A stretch of DNA of 35,196 nucleotides from a virus: positions 1-35,196 of IMG/VR virus record IMGVR_UViG_3300046000_004657, one strand, 5' to 3'. Positions 10,701 to 18,800 of the stretch are shown here, one piece after another. The stretch's first letter is position 1. The number at the start of each line of letters is the position of its first letter. The translations under genes and the position numbers were made by a program. The notes below the pieces were generated by a model. That model ran no database searches and was not told the origin of the DNA. It saw nothing but the letters and a program-made list of their open reading frames with translations.

Positions 10701-13700
10701 TAAAGGCAGCTGACGGCACATTCTTCTCATCTGCCACATACGCCAAGCGTCCTGATGTGATGGACTTGTATTCCAGTACTGATATGAAACTGGCCGTGGA
10801 TAACATTAGCCAGCTGTCTGACGCGATCAAAGCTGGCGGCATCCCAATGCAACAAATTGTGGCCAATATGCTGACCCAAGCTGGCCAGTACATTCGCCGC
10901 GAGCGTACCTTTGCTGGTGTTTCATACAACACACAAGAAACCAAGGTAGACAAAGATACAGCTGAGAACATGGCTACGTCTATGCGCGACATCCTTGCGT
11001 TCTCACGCGAAAAAGAAGGTGTTGTTAAGAGCTTGCAGAAGTCTTTGGATGCGCAGGGCGCTCGCGCTGGTGTAGAAGGCGAGAAGACTACAGTTCAGCA
11101 AGCAAACTTTGGTTCAATCATGCACAACTTGATTGACCAAATGCTGTTGTCATTAAAGGCTCAAGACTCTGTACGCCACGCCATCGAGCGTTTGAAGGCT
11201 GGCGAAAAGGTGGTTTTGACTGTGTCCAATACCATGGGTTCATTCTTGAAAAGCTACGCAGATGACATGGAGATTGGCGTGGGCGATCCCGTCAACCTGT
11301 CGTTTGCCGATCTGTACATTCGTTACTTGGAAAAGCAGCGGATGATCACAATCAAGAAGCCCGGTGGCACAAAAGAAGAATACCGCTTGACTGATGAAGA
11401 CTTGGGCGAAAACTTGGCCAATCGCTACTATGAAATCCTTGATTTTATCCGTGGTGCTGGGTTTGGTTCTGCTCCGATCTCTCCTATTGACTATATGCAC
11501 AGCGAGCTTCGTAAGGCTGGATATAAGACAGAAGAGATCACAGGCCGTACTGTCTCCCTCAACTATGAGAGTGGCAAGCCTTTGTTGGCCACACGTTCAG
11601 CCAACATCAAGCAACGTGTTAACGCTGTTAAAGCTTTTAACAGTGGTTCAGCTGATGTCATCATTTTAAATCAGGCCGGCTCTACTGGTTTGTCGCTTCA
11701 TGCCTCTAACAAGGTGGTAGACCAGCGCAAACGTCACATGATCATTGTTCAGCCTGAGAAGAACATTGACACCCATATGCAGATGCTTGGCCGTGTGCAC
11801 CGTACTGGTCAGGTGATCGCGCCAGCCTACTCGCAGATGATGGCTGACATCCCTGCTGAGATGCGTCCTGCAGCCGTCCTACTTAAGAAGATGGCGTCCT
11901 TGAGTGCTAACACTACAGCTTCCCGTAAGTCTGCTGTGTCTGCCGAGGGTGCTGTTGACTTTATGAACGAATACGGCGGCCAGATTGCACAGGAATACTT
12001 GCGCGATAACCCAGAGATCTATCAAGACTTGGGTGGTGAGAAGATCACCCAGCTCAAGGACAACACTGAAGATGCTGACGAAACAGATATTCGTAAGCTG
12101 ACTGGTTACATTCCAATCCTGCCAATCAAAGTGCAGGAAGAAGTCTACAAAGACCTGATCGAACGTTACAACGATTTGATTGAGCGCGAAGACAGCATGG
12201 GTTCCAACAAGCTAGAAGCCAAGTCTAGGGACTTGGACGCCCAGACAGTCAGCTCCAAGCCTATTACCGAAGACAAGGGCGAGCCTTCTATCTTTGCCCA
12301 GCCTGCCTATATGGAGCGTGTGGACGTCAAGCGCACTGTCAAGCCTTACTCTAAGGATGAAGTGCAGGAGATGGTCAAGGACAACAAAGAAAAAATTAAA
12401 GACGATCCTAAATATACTTTTAAGGAAATTGACGCCAAAGCAAAAGCATATGCTGATGAACAGCTATTAGATGCCCAAGCTCGCGGAGCTGACCCAGTTC
12501 GTATTGCCTCGATTGAAGGCCAGATAAGAACACAACGTGAGCACGTTAAAACCATCCTACTGAATTACCAAATTGGTAACAACGTGGCCATCAAGAACAC
12601 CAATGGTGTGTTTGTGTATGGTGTCGTGACTGATATTGAAAACAAGGGTAAGACCAAGAACCCAGTGGCTGGCTCTGACTGGAAGATGACTTTGGCTTTA
12701 GCTAACGGTGAAGACAAGTCATTGAACCTGACGTTTTCCCAAATTGGCACACGTTATCAGCTGGCTGTGCAGAACGAAGTGCAGTACCTCAACCCTGAGA
12801 CTCTGCAGAACGAACGCCTCTTGTTGCCAGATTTGTTTGACCGTGGTGCCACAGTACGCCGTGAAAAGCGTTGGATGGTGACTGGCAATATTTTGGCTGG
12901 CTTTGCTGCCGTGAACAACATGGGTCAGATCCTGTCGTACACCAAGAACGATGGTACGACTGGCCAAGGCGTGTTGATGCCACGCACGTTTGACTTTGAG
13001 AAAGAACTGAAGAATGCTCCGATCAGACTCAAGACCTACGAAGATGTGAAGCGTTTCTTCGACCAGTTTGGTCGGGGTGCAATGGTTACGACACCAGATG
13101 CTGTCTTGCGAATCAAGAGTGAAGGCTACGGCACCCTTAAGTTTGTGACGTCCAGTGCCAAGCGTGAGGGCGGTACGTTCTTCTTAGACAAACAGTTAAC
13201 AGCAATAACGGGCGACTTCTATAAGAGTGGCTCAATCATGAGTGCTACTGTCTTTGATGAGCCAAAGAGCAAGAAGGCCATCGAGTACATCTTGAAGGAT
13301 CGTCAGGACTCATTGGTTGCCGCTTCTAACAAAGAAGAAGCGCGTGAGATGTTTGCACCCAAGGACATCCCGTTGTCTAGCATTAAGTTTGACAACGAGA
13401 GGTTGAGCATCAATCCGGCCATGAACCGTGCGATAGATCGTGAAATCCTTATTCGTCAGTACCAAGCAGTGCGTCAGAAGAGCGCGGCCATCTCTGCTAA
13501 GTTTGCCAAAGGTGAGGCAGGTCTTGATGAACAGAAAGCTCTAACGTTCTTGAAGGAAACAGCAAACGACCTGAAGGAAAATATCAAGGACACCAAGCCA
13601 GCAGGCCGTCTTGCTAAGAACTTCTTTGCCAAGGCTACTGCTGACTGGAACAAAGACCTGATCAGCGATGACGTTTATGACGTTATCAGAACCTTGCATG

Positions 13701-16700
13701 ATAAGTATCCAGACGTTCTGGAAGGCCTGCAGTTTTCTATTAAGAAACAGCCAGAAGGTTCAAATGATATTGGACAATTTTTTCCTTTTGTACGCATTGT
13801 TCGTTTATATAAAGGAACAACTGGCGTCACTGAACCAGAAGCAATTCGCCATGAAATAGTCCACAGTCTTGAGCAGATGATGGACAGTCCAACTGCAAAG
13901 GCTTTGGTTGATGACTGGTCTGATAAGTTGGGTAAAGCCATTAAGGCAGATAAGTCTGCTGCCGGTCAAAAGTATTTCCGTAATGTTTTGGAAATGCTCA
14001 ACAGCCCAAGCCGAGAAGCTTACCAAACGGCTATTGATTCTTTGCCTTCAATGGAGTATTACCAGTACCTGAACCCCTCAGAATACTGGGCTGTTAACGC
14101 TGAGAAGCTGATGGCGCGTAAGCTGGGCACAGGCTGGGACAAGTTTGTGTTGGCGGCCAAGCGTTTGTTTGAAGGCTTGAAGTTTATCTTTGGCTTTGAC
14201 AATAAATACATTGTTCAAAGAACCTTCAACGACATTATGAATAGCGGTCAGGGGCGCTTCAGTAAGCGTTCTTTAACTGACTACGTTACAAGCGAAAGCC
14301 TTCCGTTGGCTAACATGGTCAAGAACTACAAGGGTGGAGCTGGCGCGTTGGCTACATGGGAGTCAGCAGAAGATACTAGCCTTGCCAAGTTTCAGTATCA
14401 AATCGTTGACAAGCAAGTTGATACACGCATGGTGGTTAAGTCCATCACTGAGCAGATCGGTGACATCCGAGATCAGCATGACCCAGCCTTGCAGGAAACC
14501 CTGTATCACAGTGCTAAATCAAGCAAAGTTCAAGACTTCTTAAAAGACAATCTGCGTCCATTTGTTGAGCAGATGCGCAAGATGGGCGTGGAGTATCGTG
14601 ACTTTGAGCACTATCTCCATATGCGTCATGCCAAGATTCGTAATGACATCGTGGCCAAGCGCAACCCCGCTATGCCTGATGGCGGCTCTGGCATCTTTAA
14701 TGATGAGGTAGATAAGTACTTTGCTGGGAAAGATAACTCAAAGCTGACACCAGCTGATGAGGCCAAGTACAAAAAGTTGGCTGAGACAGTCGATAAGTGG
14801 GTTCAAGAGACTCAGGACTTGTTAATCGCTTACGGCCTTGAGAAGCCAGAGACTATTGCCGCATGGCGTGAGAAGCTCCCCTTCTACGTTCCTTTGAAGC
14901 GTGATCCAGATGAGCTGGACTACGTGACTCCGGGTTCTGGTTTGGGTCAGGGCTTTGCAACCCGTGGTAACTTCTCTAAGACTGCGACCGGATCGTATAA
15001 GACTGTTGTTGACGTCTTAGCCAACATCGCTCTTCAGCGTGAGGCGGCAATTATCCGTGGCGAGAAGGCCAAGGTAGGCCGTGCTCTGTATGCGTTGGCC
15101 ATCCAGAATCCTAACCCTAACTTCTGGAAGCCCGTCAACCCTGACGCTATTCGCAATAAGAAGAAGCTCAAGGAGGAGATGGCCGGCTTTAACCTAACAG
15201 TGGCTGAAGCTGATGCTTTGTTTGCAGAGCCAGCCTCACCACGTATAGATCCAGCTACTGGGCTGGTAGAGTACAAGGTTAACACTGCGCTGCGGAACTC
15301 ACCTAACGTGTTTGCCGTGCGTGTTAATGGCGAAGACCGATTCATCTTCTTTAATCCCGGTGAGCCCCGTGCAAAGCGCATGGCCGAAGCTTTAAAGAAC
15401 TTGGATGCCAATCAGCTAGAGGGTTATCTTGGTACTGTGGCTGAAGCGACTCGCTTGATCGCGGCCATGAACACCCAGTACAACCCTGTGTTTGGTGCAT
15501 GGAACTTCGTGCGAGATGTCTTTGGCGGCACCATTAACTTGGCCAGCACAGAGATCAAAGATAAAAAGATGCAAGTATTGGCTGGCTCTATCCCAGCTCT
15601 GCGCGCAATCTTTACTGATCTACGTGGCATGAAAGAGTCTGTCGCCGGTATTGTCAGTGACTCAGAGCAAAAAGAATGGATTGCACTGTGGAAACAGTTT
15701 AGAGAAATCGGTGGTATCACTGGCTACAGCGAGCAGTTCAGCCGTGCAAAAGACAAAGCATCCATTGTCGAGCGTGAGATGGCTCGCTTGGATCGCGGTA
15801 ATGCCCGTAGAAAAGCTGATGCTGTCCTAGACTGGCTGTCTGACTACAACGATGCCATGGAAAATGCCGTGCGTCTGTCTGCCTTTAAGGCCGGACTAGA
15901 CCAAGGCATGACGCCACAACGTGCCGCTTCTTTGGCCAAAAACTTGACTGTTAACTTTAATAAAAAGGGTCAAGCCACTGCTAATGCCAATGCCCTGTAT
16001 GCGTTCTTTAATGCTCGCGTCCAAGGTACAACCCGCATGATGGAAGTGCTGGTTCAGAACAAAGACGGCAAGTTCACAATGACCGGCGTTGGCAAGAAGA
16101 TCATTGCCGGTGGTATGTTGTTGGGTACTGTGCAGGCTCTGGCTTTATTGGCGGCAGGCTTTGATGGCGATGAGCCACCAGACTTCCTCAAAGACAAGAA
16201 CTTGATCTTGCCTACCTTTGGTATTGGTGGTGAAAAGAAGTATCTGATCGTCCCAATGCCTTTGGGCTGGAACTTGTTCCCCAACATTGGCCGTGAGTTG
16301 ACTGAGTATGTCTTGATTAACTCTGGTCAGATGAAGGGCAGACGCAAAATTACCCAGACGATTGTTAATATTGCAGCTCAAGTGGCTGATATGTTTAACC
16401 CATTGGGTGCTGGCGGTGCGGCCAATCTGCTTACACCAACGTTGGTAGATCCCTTTGTTAATGTGCTGGCGACAAACAAAGATGCGTTTGGCCGTCCAAT
16501 CTCACGCGAAAGCCGCGAGACAACACCGACCCCAGGTTGGGAGCGTAGCCGTGATAACGCCACCAGTTTGAGTAAAGCTCTGGCTTACGGCATAAATTAC
16601 CTAACTGGCGGCGGTGAAGATGGTATTGGTTTGGTTAGTCCTACGGCTGACCAACTGGACTACCTTGCCAAAGAGTATGCCGGTGGTGTTGGCCGTGAGA

Positions 16701-17101
16701 TCACCAAGGCCGTTCGCTACGTTGGTAAGAAGATAGAGGGAGAAGAGATCCCATCCTACTCTGTGCCTATCGCAGGCAAACTGTATGGTGAGCTCGATAC
16801 TCCTTCGGCTGCAGCTGATAAGTTCTACAAGAACATCAAGGCCATGGCAGAGCACGAAGGCACTATCAAGCGAATCAAAGAGCGCAAGGGTGATGTCAGC
16901 GAATATCGCAACGAGAACAAGGAAGCTACAGCAAGGCTTATAAACCGCGCAAACTATGTTGAAACTGAGGTTGCCAGATACAACAGAGAGATTCGCGCGA
17001 TGTATAAGAAGGAAGCTCCTGAGAAGGACATCAAGGCTAAAAAAGATAAACGTGATGCCGTGATGAAGGCATACAACGAAGAGGTCAGACGAGCCCAATA
17101 A
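4724..17101 (+). CDS. Giant polyvalent (DarB-like) ejected protein: N6-MTase, strawberry-notch helicase, zincin, LPD38-like
   Basis: 4125 aa, starting at ATG after a weak AGGA. Order: an N-terminal pair of short NNQW-type repeats; a hydrophobic Ala/Gly helical region (about 210-400); a Pro/Ala linker; charged coiled-coil regions; an N6-adenine methylase with EPAAGNGM (1403-1410) and NPPF (1463-1466); a Gly/Arg/Glu-rich linker (about 1586-1725); an SF2 strawberry-notch-type helicase with GDQTGIGKGR (Lys1817), DESH (1958-1961) and GRVHRTGQ (2356-2363); then HEIVH (3043-3047) with a possible third zinc ligand at Glu3120; and near the end RNFVRD-like and LTVNFNKKG motifs (about 3580-3900) resembling LPD38. 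Methylase plus helicase matches P1 DarB, which is packaged and protects DNA from restriction. Ejection and protection are inferred for this phage. A second gene appears nested in the linker. Confidence 0.9.
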   Translation: MQRAVNPQTGEVLFLVDNQWTPPAQTAKNDAGDTAYLVNNQWQVVKNARLPEPILSPEEQVMGAIGAPSEGLASLQKPGVPKPPSELAMGEELGKGAGAGVIGLKSMWENVGLMKDIGAMSTVQQRQDLFNKIETGQITSPDQLRGLDQTSGLGRAYLVSDPATREKLRERNVGEIGRRTDFVKAAMTTVDQYQKDAQKYQGRTTDLTDVEGVKDFANWLSYNVGSGAVQLAPLMLAAVTTGGAGVALLGTSMGTGEAIGNRLEFLQEKIKSAPELTPNERAAMVIDYVKKTGDTSLAVGIVSGALDSVLGPAATLAKRGLGEVVKGETRKEALKAGVKEIPKGMGQEFITGGAQEATQLGGALAEKEIDEFLTKENAKKILNAAAAEAAGSLAGGAATTGARVYGADRAIRAKEKRDAEIQALQGQMSQLDDLLKTVYEGPPSAEPTAAAPTPAPAPVAPEAGIAGLMPEAAPVKQPAAPVAEEDQPAQDLDAMLKEVLAATGTDIITDNMPKTPAVELDQAQVTAMSDEQLQAQVKNINLRDREYELVKAELESRQAQPPSTELIKEVLPELKLSDKFGTLPVGEYSVQGTFEQDGRKWQVESLGRSGDGLVAQTVDKGEPVRRAFRFEEPVNPKIQELLEINNQLAKAGKAKETTYDKLNEMLKEKASFGRGSVDEFIDRSITHGKEMLAKQKPAAKPAAPAVNPKVQEFLELENQSRENRKLKPLTYEQALKAINEDVENDMEFGDFNTSAKRMVEEARGRLEYDAEITAPSSTVNISKTGEALRNKPFVPDELDKKAIEIYKKIKAANPEADLEKELKNPNYRHPVEEVANSKGIKIGDLVYEKGDPEPKIAISVGKNDVQLIDQNTGNSGFENIDLVSKEPIPYDYNFNFGYGEINVNVNEWNNNKNQWQFSMYGPGASETGFRSELGVYFKGTPGTKAFDDFVESIVSRSTADRPQQIAKEKKEAEKNMTPEQRKQRKEQESAADKERLAKESAESDERVKARNELLGEIQEHMKKNKIGIYSPMPSLKTAMETIEKLKKGNKTDPRAEGWMKGQGIIWTPEKNPQFTRMGKRFVQEVYKLNQKLTEEQRASGTEDATVLKAAVDKANAITDKERKKAIADKQKAIEAQNIDKAKIEQADQDIEKALGDLAMLITKGTRLNMMPEDEQKLMPILTTLMDASFRKGYYKFKEAARYVMDLIRSQLGHDFADEITLDQLQGAYIGMAGRYQDQGASSKKEVIAIESLSEIDEVADEAVAEGAGGMDINDPSDKFEVAQNIAQFFINNGDFRDITEARKMISEMTGQDIKAGTRESKMTDEAIEAGVVMAARNIVDAGRQDKLTSAQIFDQLVDLYDRQPNLSGRSSTSVAEQAYSTPAPLAYVASELAGINKKTAVYEPAAGNGMLLIGASENNIIANELNPDRFEMLSRILEGSEIGNENALDSNVKGADFDVVIENPPFGKAGNISDIDHAIAMHSLEGMKEDGRAVLILGGVQANTEEGRREGYRGKAKREFYYNLYNKYNVVDHFTAGGNMYAKQGTTYPVDVIVIDGLGKSQRDLPAADLPQLITSYEQLKEKLNDRMVSRGDRGTARADIGEGAEGGVEPEGVDRGTVGQGEQPSGERGRPTGDGERGVSEAESARGGQREPSGGRTGEVQPRPTDESERDAEGRPVSGTGKRGEAGGKAGAEGRKPSELGGVSVVSGERVGSGLTERRGLETETGNQVTYQPFSKGTSVGTLMPKAMAQAIRDSLQKLANEVGDIDAYVADSLNTDEQSLFENYSAEQIDALALSINNAEAGKGFIIGDQTGIGKGRVVAGMIKYALESGKIPIFVTEKPNLYSDMMRDLDDIGMTDELSLDTAKPKIFMTNSGESVPYTLIRTVKGEPVENNLTLKPVKSSGLDEVMKQMVKNDSLGNYKVIFTTYSQLQSVKGKPTERQNFIKHFGAGNYMIFDESHNAGGAGADISQAAKDAGITVGMGRAGFVRELVKAADGTFFSSATYAKRPDVMDLYSSTDMKLAVDNISQLSDAIKAGGIPMQQIVANMLTQAGQYIRRERTFAGVSYNTQETKVDKDTAENMATSMRDILAFSREKEGVVKSLQKSLDAQGARAGVEGEKTTVQQANFGSIMHNLIDQMLLSLKAQDSVRHAIERLKAGEKVVLTVSNTMGSFLKSYADDMEIGVGDPVNLSFADLYIRYLEKQRMITIKKPGGTKEEYRLTDEDLGENLANRYYEILDFIRGAGFGSAPISPIDYMHSELRKAGYKTEEITGRTVSLNYESGKPLLATRSANIKQRVNAVKAFNSGSADVIILNQAGSTGLSLHASNKVVDQRKRHMIIVQPEKNIDTHMQMLGRVHRTGQVIAPAYSQMMADIPAEMRPAAVLLKKMASLSANTTASRKSAVSAEGAVDFMNEYGGQIAQEYLRDNPEIYQDLGGEKITQLKDNTEDADETDIRKLTGYIPILPIKVQEEVYKDLIERYNDLIEREDSMGSNKLEAKSRDLDAQTVSSKPITEDKGEPSIFAQPAYMERVDVKRTVKPYSKDEVQEMVKDNKEKIKDDPKYTFKEIDAKAKAYADEQLLDAQARGADPVRIASIEGQIRTQREHVKTILLNYQIGNNVAIKNTNGVFVYGVVTDIENKGKTKNPVAGSDWKMTLALANGEDKSLNLTFSQIGTRYQLAVQNEVQYLNPETLQNERLLLPDLFDRGATVRREKRWMVTGNILAGFAAVNNMGQILSYTKNDGTTGQGVLMPRTFDFEKELKNAPIRLKTYEDVKRFFDQFGRGAMVTTPDAVLRIKSEGYGTLKFVTSSAKREGGTFFLDKQLTAITGDFYKSGSIMSATVFDEPKSKKAIEYILKDRQDSLVAASNKEEAREMFAPKDIPLSSIKFDNERLSINPAMNRAIDREILIRQYQAVRQKSAAISAKFAKGEAGLDEQKALTFLKETANDLKENIKDTKPAGRLAKNFFAKATADWNKDLISDDVYDVIRTLHDKYPDVLEGLQFSIKKQPEGSNDIGQFFPFVRIVRLYKGTTGVTEPEAIRHEIVHSLEQMMDSPTAKALVDDWSDKLGKAIKADKSAAGQKYFRNVLEMLNSPSREAYQTAIDSLPSMEYYQYLNPSEYWAVNAEKLMARKLGTGWDKFVLAAKRLFEGLKFIFGFDNKYIVQRTFNDIMNSGQGRFSKRSLTDYVTSESLPLANMVKNYKGGAGALATWESAEDTSLAKFQYQIVDKQVDTRMVVKSITEQIGDIRDQHDPALQETLYHSAKSSKVQDFLKDNLRPFVEQMRKMGVEYRDFEHYLHMRHAKIRNDIVAKRNPAMPDGGSGIFNDEVDKYFAGKDNSKLTPADEAKYKKLAETVDKWVQETQDLLIAYGLEKPETIAAWREKLPFYVPLKRDPDELDYVTPGSGLGQGFATRGNFSKTATGSYKTVVDVLANIALQREAAIIRGEKAKVGRALYALAIQNPNPNFWKPVNPDAIRNKKKLKEEMAGFNLTVAEADALFAEPASPRIDPATGLVEYKVNTALRNSPNVFAVRVNGEDRFIFFNPGEPRAKRMAEALKNLDANQLEGYLGTVAEATRLIAAMNTQYNPVFGAWNFVRDVFGGTINLASTEIKDKKMQVLAGSIPALRAIFTDLRGMKESVAGIVSDSEQKEWIALWKQFREIGGITGYSEQFSRAKDKASIVEREMARLDRGNARRKADAVLDWLSDYNDAMENAVRLSAFKAGLDQGMTPQRAASLAKNLTVNFNKKGQATANANALYAFFNARVQGTTRMMEVLVQNKDGKFTMTGVGKKIIAGGMLLGTVQALALLAAGFDGDEPPDFLKDKNLILPTFGIGGEKKYLIVPMPLGWNLFPNIGRELTEYVLINSGQMKGRRKITQTIVNIAAQVADMFNPLGAGGAANLLTPTLVDPFVNVLATNKDAFGRPISRESRETTPTPGWERSRDNATSLSKALAYGINYLTGGGEDGIGLVSPTADQLDYLAKEYAGGVGREITKAVRYVGKKIEGEEIPSYSVPIAGKLYGELDTPSAAADKFYKNIKAMAEHEGTIKRIKERKGDVSEYRNENKEATARLINRANYVETEVARYNREIRAMYKKEAPEKDIKAKKDKRDAVMKAYNEEVRRAQ
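9464..9469 (+). promoter_or_regulatory. Internal Shine-Dalgarno for nested ORF
   Basis: AAGGAG lies 7 nt before the ATG at 9477 and inside the coding sequence of the giant protein (codons for its LKEK segment). It is the main reason for taking the nested reading frame seriously. Confidence 0.6.
9477..9872 (+). CDS. Nested overlapping ORF in the giant gene's linker, unknown function
   Basis: 131 aa in the +1 frame relative to the giant gene. The ATG is preceded by AAGGAG (9464-9469) at a 7-nt spacing, better than most starts nearby. The product has an ordinary globular composition with Trp, Leu, Val, Glu and Lys (starts MIAWYPEEIVAPPEL) and looks mainly helical. The giant protein in the same DNA is a low-complexity Gly/Arg/Glu linker. 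Third codon positions of the nested frame are mostly G or C, unlike surrounding genes. I recognise no family. It could be a true overprinted gene, or a chance open frame in GC-rich DNA; the ribosome site favours the former. Confidence 0.6.
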   Translation: MIAWYPEEIVAPPELTSVRVPKGELSQKEWIEALSDRVNSLVEKEEDPLEMANEACRKLSLPEVDSANQAGDALVKYNLDLLTNLNVMQKEDLFPAQVNEEKPAARQALKDVSLANWVELALSQVSVSDLD

Positions 17102-17387
17102 TCCCTTGCTCAAAGAATAAGCCCAGAGTTTTGCGGTGTGCTTCCTCCCACATCTCAACCCTCTGGGCTTTATCCATCTTAGACCCCTGATCTAACTCCA
17201 TATGGCACCGATAGCACAATGACGCTATGCGGTAGTCGTGAGCCTTGAGGCCACGGCCTTTGCCGTCCCGTAGTTGGTTACTGTGGGCGGCTACCACTGT
17301 TCCATCATTCACCCCGCAGTGCTGGCACGGCAGGAGCCTTGCGGCTTTTAGAAGTTTTTCGTTTCGATACATTTGGTTTACAGTCAT
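17085..17387 (-). CDS. HNH-like zinc-binding protein (DUF1364-like)
   Basis: Up to 100 aa. It has CQHCG, AAHSNQL, a GKGRGLKAHD loop and LCYRCHMELDQG, the Cys/His layout of a treble-clef HNH nuclease, and resembles the phage DUF1364 family. In this family nuclease activity is suspected from the fold. The ATG at 17387 is used here; an internal ATG at 17372 is an alternative. It is the last gene of the leftward recombination operon. Its 3' end overlaps the giant gene by 17 bp tail to tail, and its 5' end overlaps the upstream zinc-ribbon gene. Confidence 0.7.
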   Translation of the reverse strand: MTVNQMYRNEKLLKAARLLPCQHCGVNDGTVVAAHSNQLRDGKGRGLKAHDYRIASLCYRCHMELDQGSKMDKAQRVEMWEEAHRKTLGLFFEQGIIGLV

Positions 17388-17499
17388 AGCACACCCAGCG
17401 GTTGCCTTTTGGATCTACCAGTTTGCCATGGTCTAAGGGTTTGGAATGCTCGCAGGTAGCGCAATAGCGTTTACCGTAGATCCTCATGTTTTCTGACAT
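17305..17499 (-). CDS. Small zinc-ribbon protein
   Basis: 64 aa. YCATCEHSKPL and WVCYDCKP give a CxxC-x16-18-CxxC zinc ribbon, followed by a basic Lys/Arg/Ser tail. The start is ATG with GAAAGG upstream. It overlaps the HNH-like gene by 83 bp in another frame, which is long but the zinc motifs of both look real. A nucleic-acid-binding or adaptor role is plausible; no function is assigned. Confidence 0.6.
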   Translation of the reverse strand: MSENMRIYGKRYCATCEHSKPLDHGKLVDPKGNRWVCYDCKPNVSKRKTSKSRKAPAVPALRGE

Positions 17500-17680
17500 T
17501 GCGTTTGCCTTTCTTGATTGCGGCCAGTCCTTCTTCGGGTTCTTTTCTAGCTTCCATCCATTGATCGGCTAGCTCGTATGCCGCCTCGGCCAGATTCTCA
17601 CCCTCCCTGTTTCGGATGATGAGGCCGGCCAAAGCAAACATAGACGCCAGATCGCGCAGATTGGTGTCGTGTTCAGTCAT
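17471..17680 (-). CDS. Small conserved phage protein (LRD...ADxxMEAR type)
   Basis: 69 aa. It has TNLRDLASMFALAG near the start and AAYELADQWMEARKE in the middle. The same end motifs occur in the protein at 22407-22685, so the two look related. Start ATG overlaps the previous stop by one base (TAATG). Function unknown; probably helical and soluble. Confidence 0.6.
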   Translation of the reverse strand: MTEHDTNLRDLASMFALAGLIIRNREGENLAEAAYELADQWMEARKEPEEGLAAIKKGKRNVRKHEDLR

Positions 17681-17913
17681 TAGTGAACCTCTTTAACTTT
17701 GGCCGCCTCTAAGAGGGCCTGATAAGCGTTTATCATACAAATAAGGAATACATTTTCGGGCATCTTCATTTCATATGCGATCACGCCTGTAACATGGCTA
17801 AGAGCTGCAACAGCAATGTGAGGGTTTTCCATTTCTGTATTCATCACAAGAGCCAGAACTTTGTCTGATAAAGCGTTAATCTGATCCATATCTTGTTCGG
17901 TAGGTGCTTTCAT
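17680..17913 (-). CDS. Small hypothetical protein in recombination operon
   Basis: 77 aa when started at the ATG at 17913, which overlaps the upstream stop (TGATG) and has GGAG six bases before it; a GTG one codon earlier is less likely. Helical, with a hydrophobic second half (MPENVFLICMINAYQALLEAA). No family recognised. Confidence 0.6.
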   Translation of the reverse strand: MKAPTEQDMDQINALSDKVLALVMNTEMENPHIAVAALSHVTGVIAYEMKMPENVFLICMINAYQALLEAAKVKEVH

Positions 17914-18185
17914 CACATCTCCAGTTCTTTAATTTGATCGGCCAGCACATCGGCCAAGTACTTACCGCGAACGGCAATATGCTCGATCTCTTTGATGGTG
18001 TCGATCTCTTTGACACAGTCTTTGAGCGCCTTGTTGTACCCAGACTTAAAGTTATCGTCACCATCAACGATCATGCAAATGGCGTCACGCACCATAGAAG
18101 ATGCTTTACGCTGCTTGGCAAGTTCCTTGATCTTGTCGTAATACTCCACTGGTAAATAGACGCTGTAAGGGATTAGTTTCTTCAT
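17913..18185 (-). CDS. Ribbon-helix-helix DNA-binding protein
   Basis: 90 aa from the ATG at 18185, which overlaps the upstream stop (ATGA) and has AGGAGG just before it; an ATG four codons upstream would place that ribosome site inside the gene. Residues 5-12 (IPYSVYLP) form the strand and 13-40 the two helices (EYYDKIKELAKQR then SSMVRDAICMIV), a typical Arc/MetJ layout. The C-terminal half is helical and charged. It may repress its own operon; this is inference. Confidence 0.7.
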   Translation of the reverse strand: MKKLIPYSVYLPVEYYDKIKELAKQRKASSMVRDAICMIVDGDDNFKSGYNKALKDCVKEIDTIKEIEHIAVRGKYLADVLADQIKELEM

Positions 18186-18604
18186 GCTTTCCTCCAAGCT
18201 TCGAAGCTAGTTCGCAATTGATTGAATAAATGGCGGGCTTCTTCGTTGGTTTTAAGCTCTTTGCGAGACTCAATGTCCAAGTAGGATGAAATCCAACTGG
18301 CACAGGCCTTTTCATTCTTCTCCATTAGCCACTCTTTCTGGTGTAGCCACTCCCAAAAGTCTGGATCACGGCACAGAATTCCGGCCAGCTTCACCGCATG
18401 ATCACCGGGAAACTCGTTCTCTCGGTTCATTGGTTGTTCGTCATCACCCAGCCGCACCATCACAACAACATAGCGCGAGCCTACAAAGTCGCGCATGAGG
18501 TCGTTGTGCAGCTCGTCAGGGTGAACAGCCAAAGACAGCATATAGCCATCCTTAGACTGTTTCAGGCCAGTCTTGATCGCTTCAAACTGGATTGGATCGG
18601 ACAA
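18182..18604 (-). CDS. Conserved phage hypothetical protein
   Basis: 140 aa starting at TTG (18604), supported by GGAG seven bases upstream and by the lack of a suitable ATG. The LSLAVHPDELHNDL and GSRYVVVMVRL segments recall a family common in phages of Proteobacteria that lies near recombination genes. The C-terminal half is charged and helical with several Trp residues. Function unknown. Confidence 0.65.
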   Translation of the reverse strand: MSDPIQFEAIKTGLKQSKDGYMLSLAVHPDELHNDLMRDFVGSRYVVVMVRLGDDEQPMNRENEFPGDHAVKLAGILCRDPDFWEWLHQKEWLMEKNEKACASWISSYLDIESRKELKTNEEARHLFNQLRTSFEAWRKA

Positions 18605-18800
18605 TTTGTAACTCCAAGTACTTGATCACGCCTACGGACATGGTCAACTGCTCTTCCAGCTTGGCAATCTGCTCATGAAGATTCTCAATCTGGACTTCAA
18701 GCTTCTGCTCGTCAGCGTGTTGGGCGTGGATAACATCGTTAAGTTGGCCGCAGACCTTCTCCCAGTCCTTGGCCGTCTTTGGTTTGGCTGATTTAGTCAT
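18582..18800 (-). CDS. Small coiled-coil protein
   Basis: 72 aa. Residues about 12-60 show heptad-like Leu/Ile/Val spacing with Glu, Gln and Lys (QKLEVQIENLHEQIAKLEEQ). It overlaps both neighbours (8 and 23 bp). No known family; a dimerising accessory factor is possible. Confidence 0.6.
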   Translation of the reverse strand: MTKSAKPKTAKDWEKVCGQLNDVIHAQHADEQKLEVQIENLHEQIAKLEEQLTMSVGVIKYLELQIVRSNPV

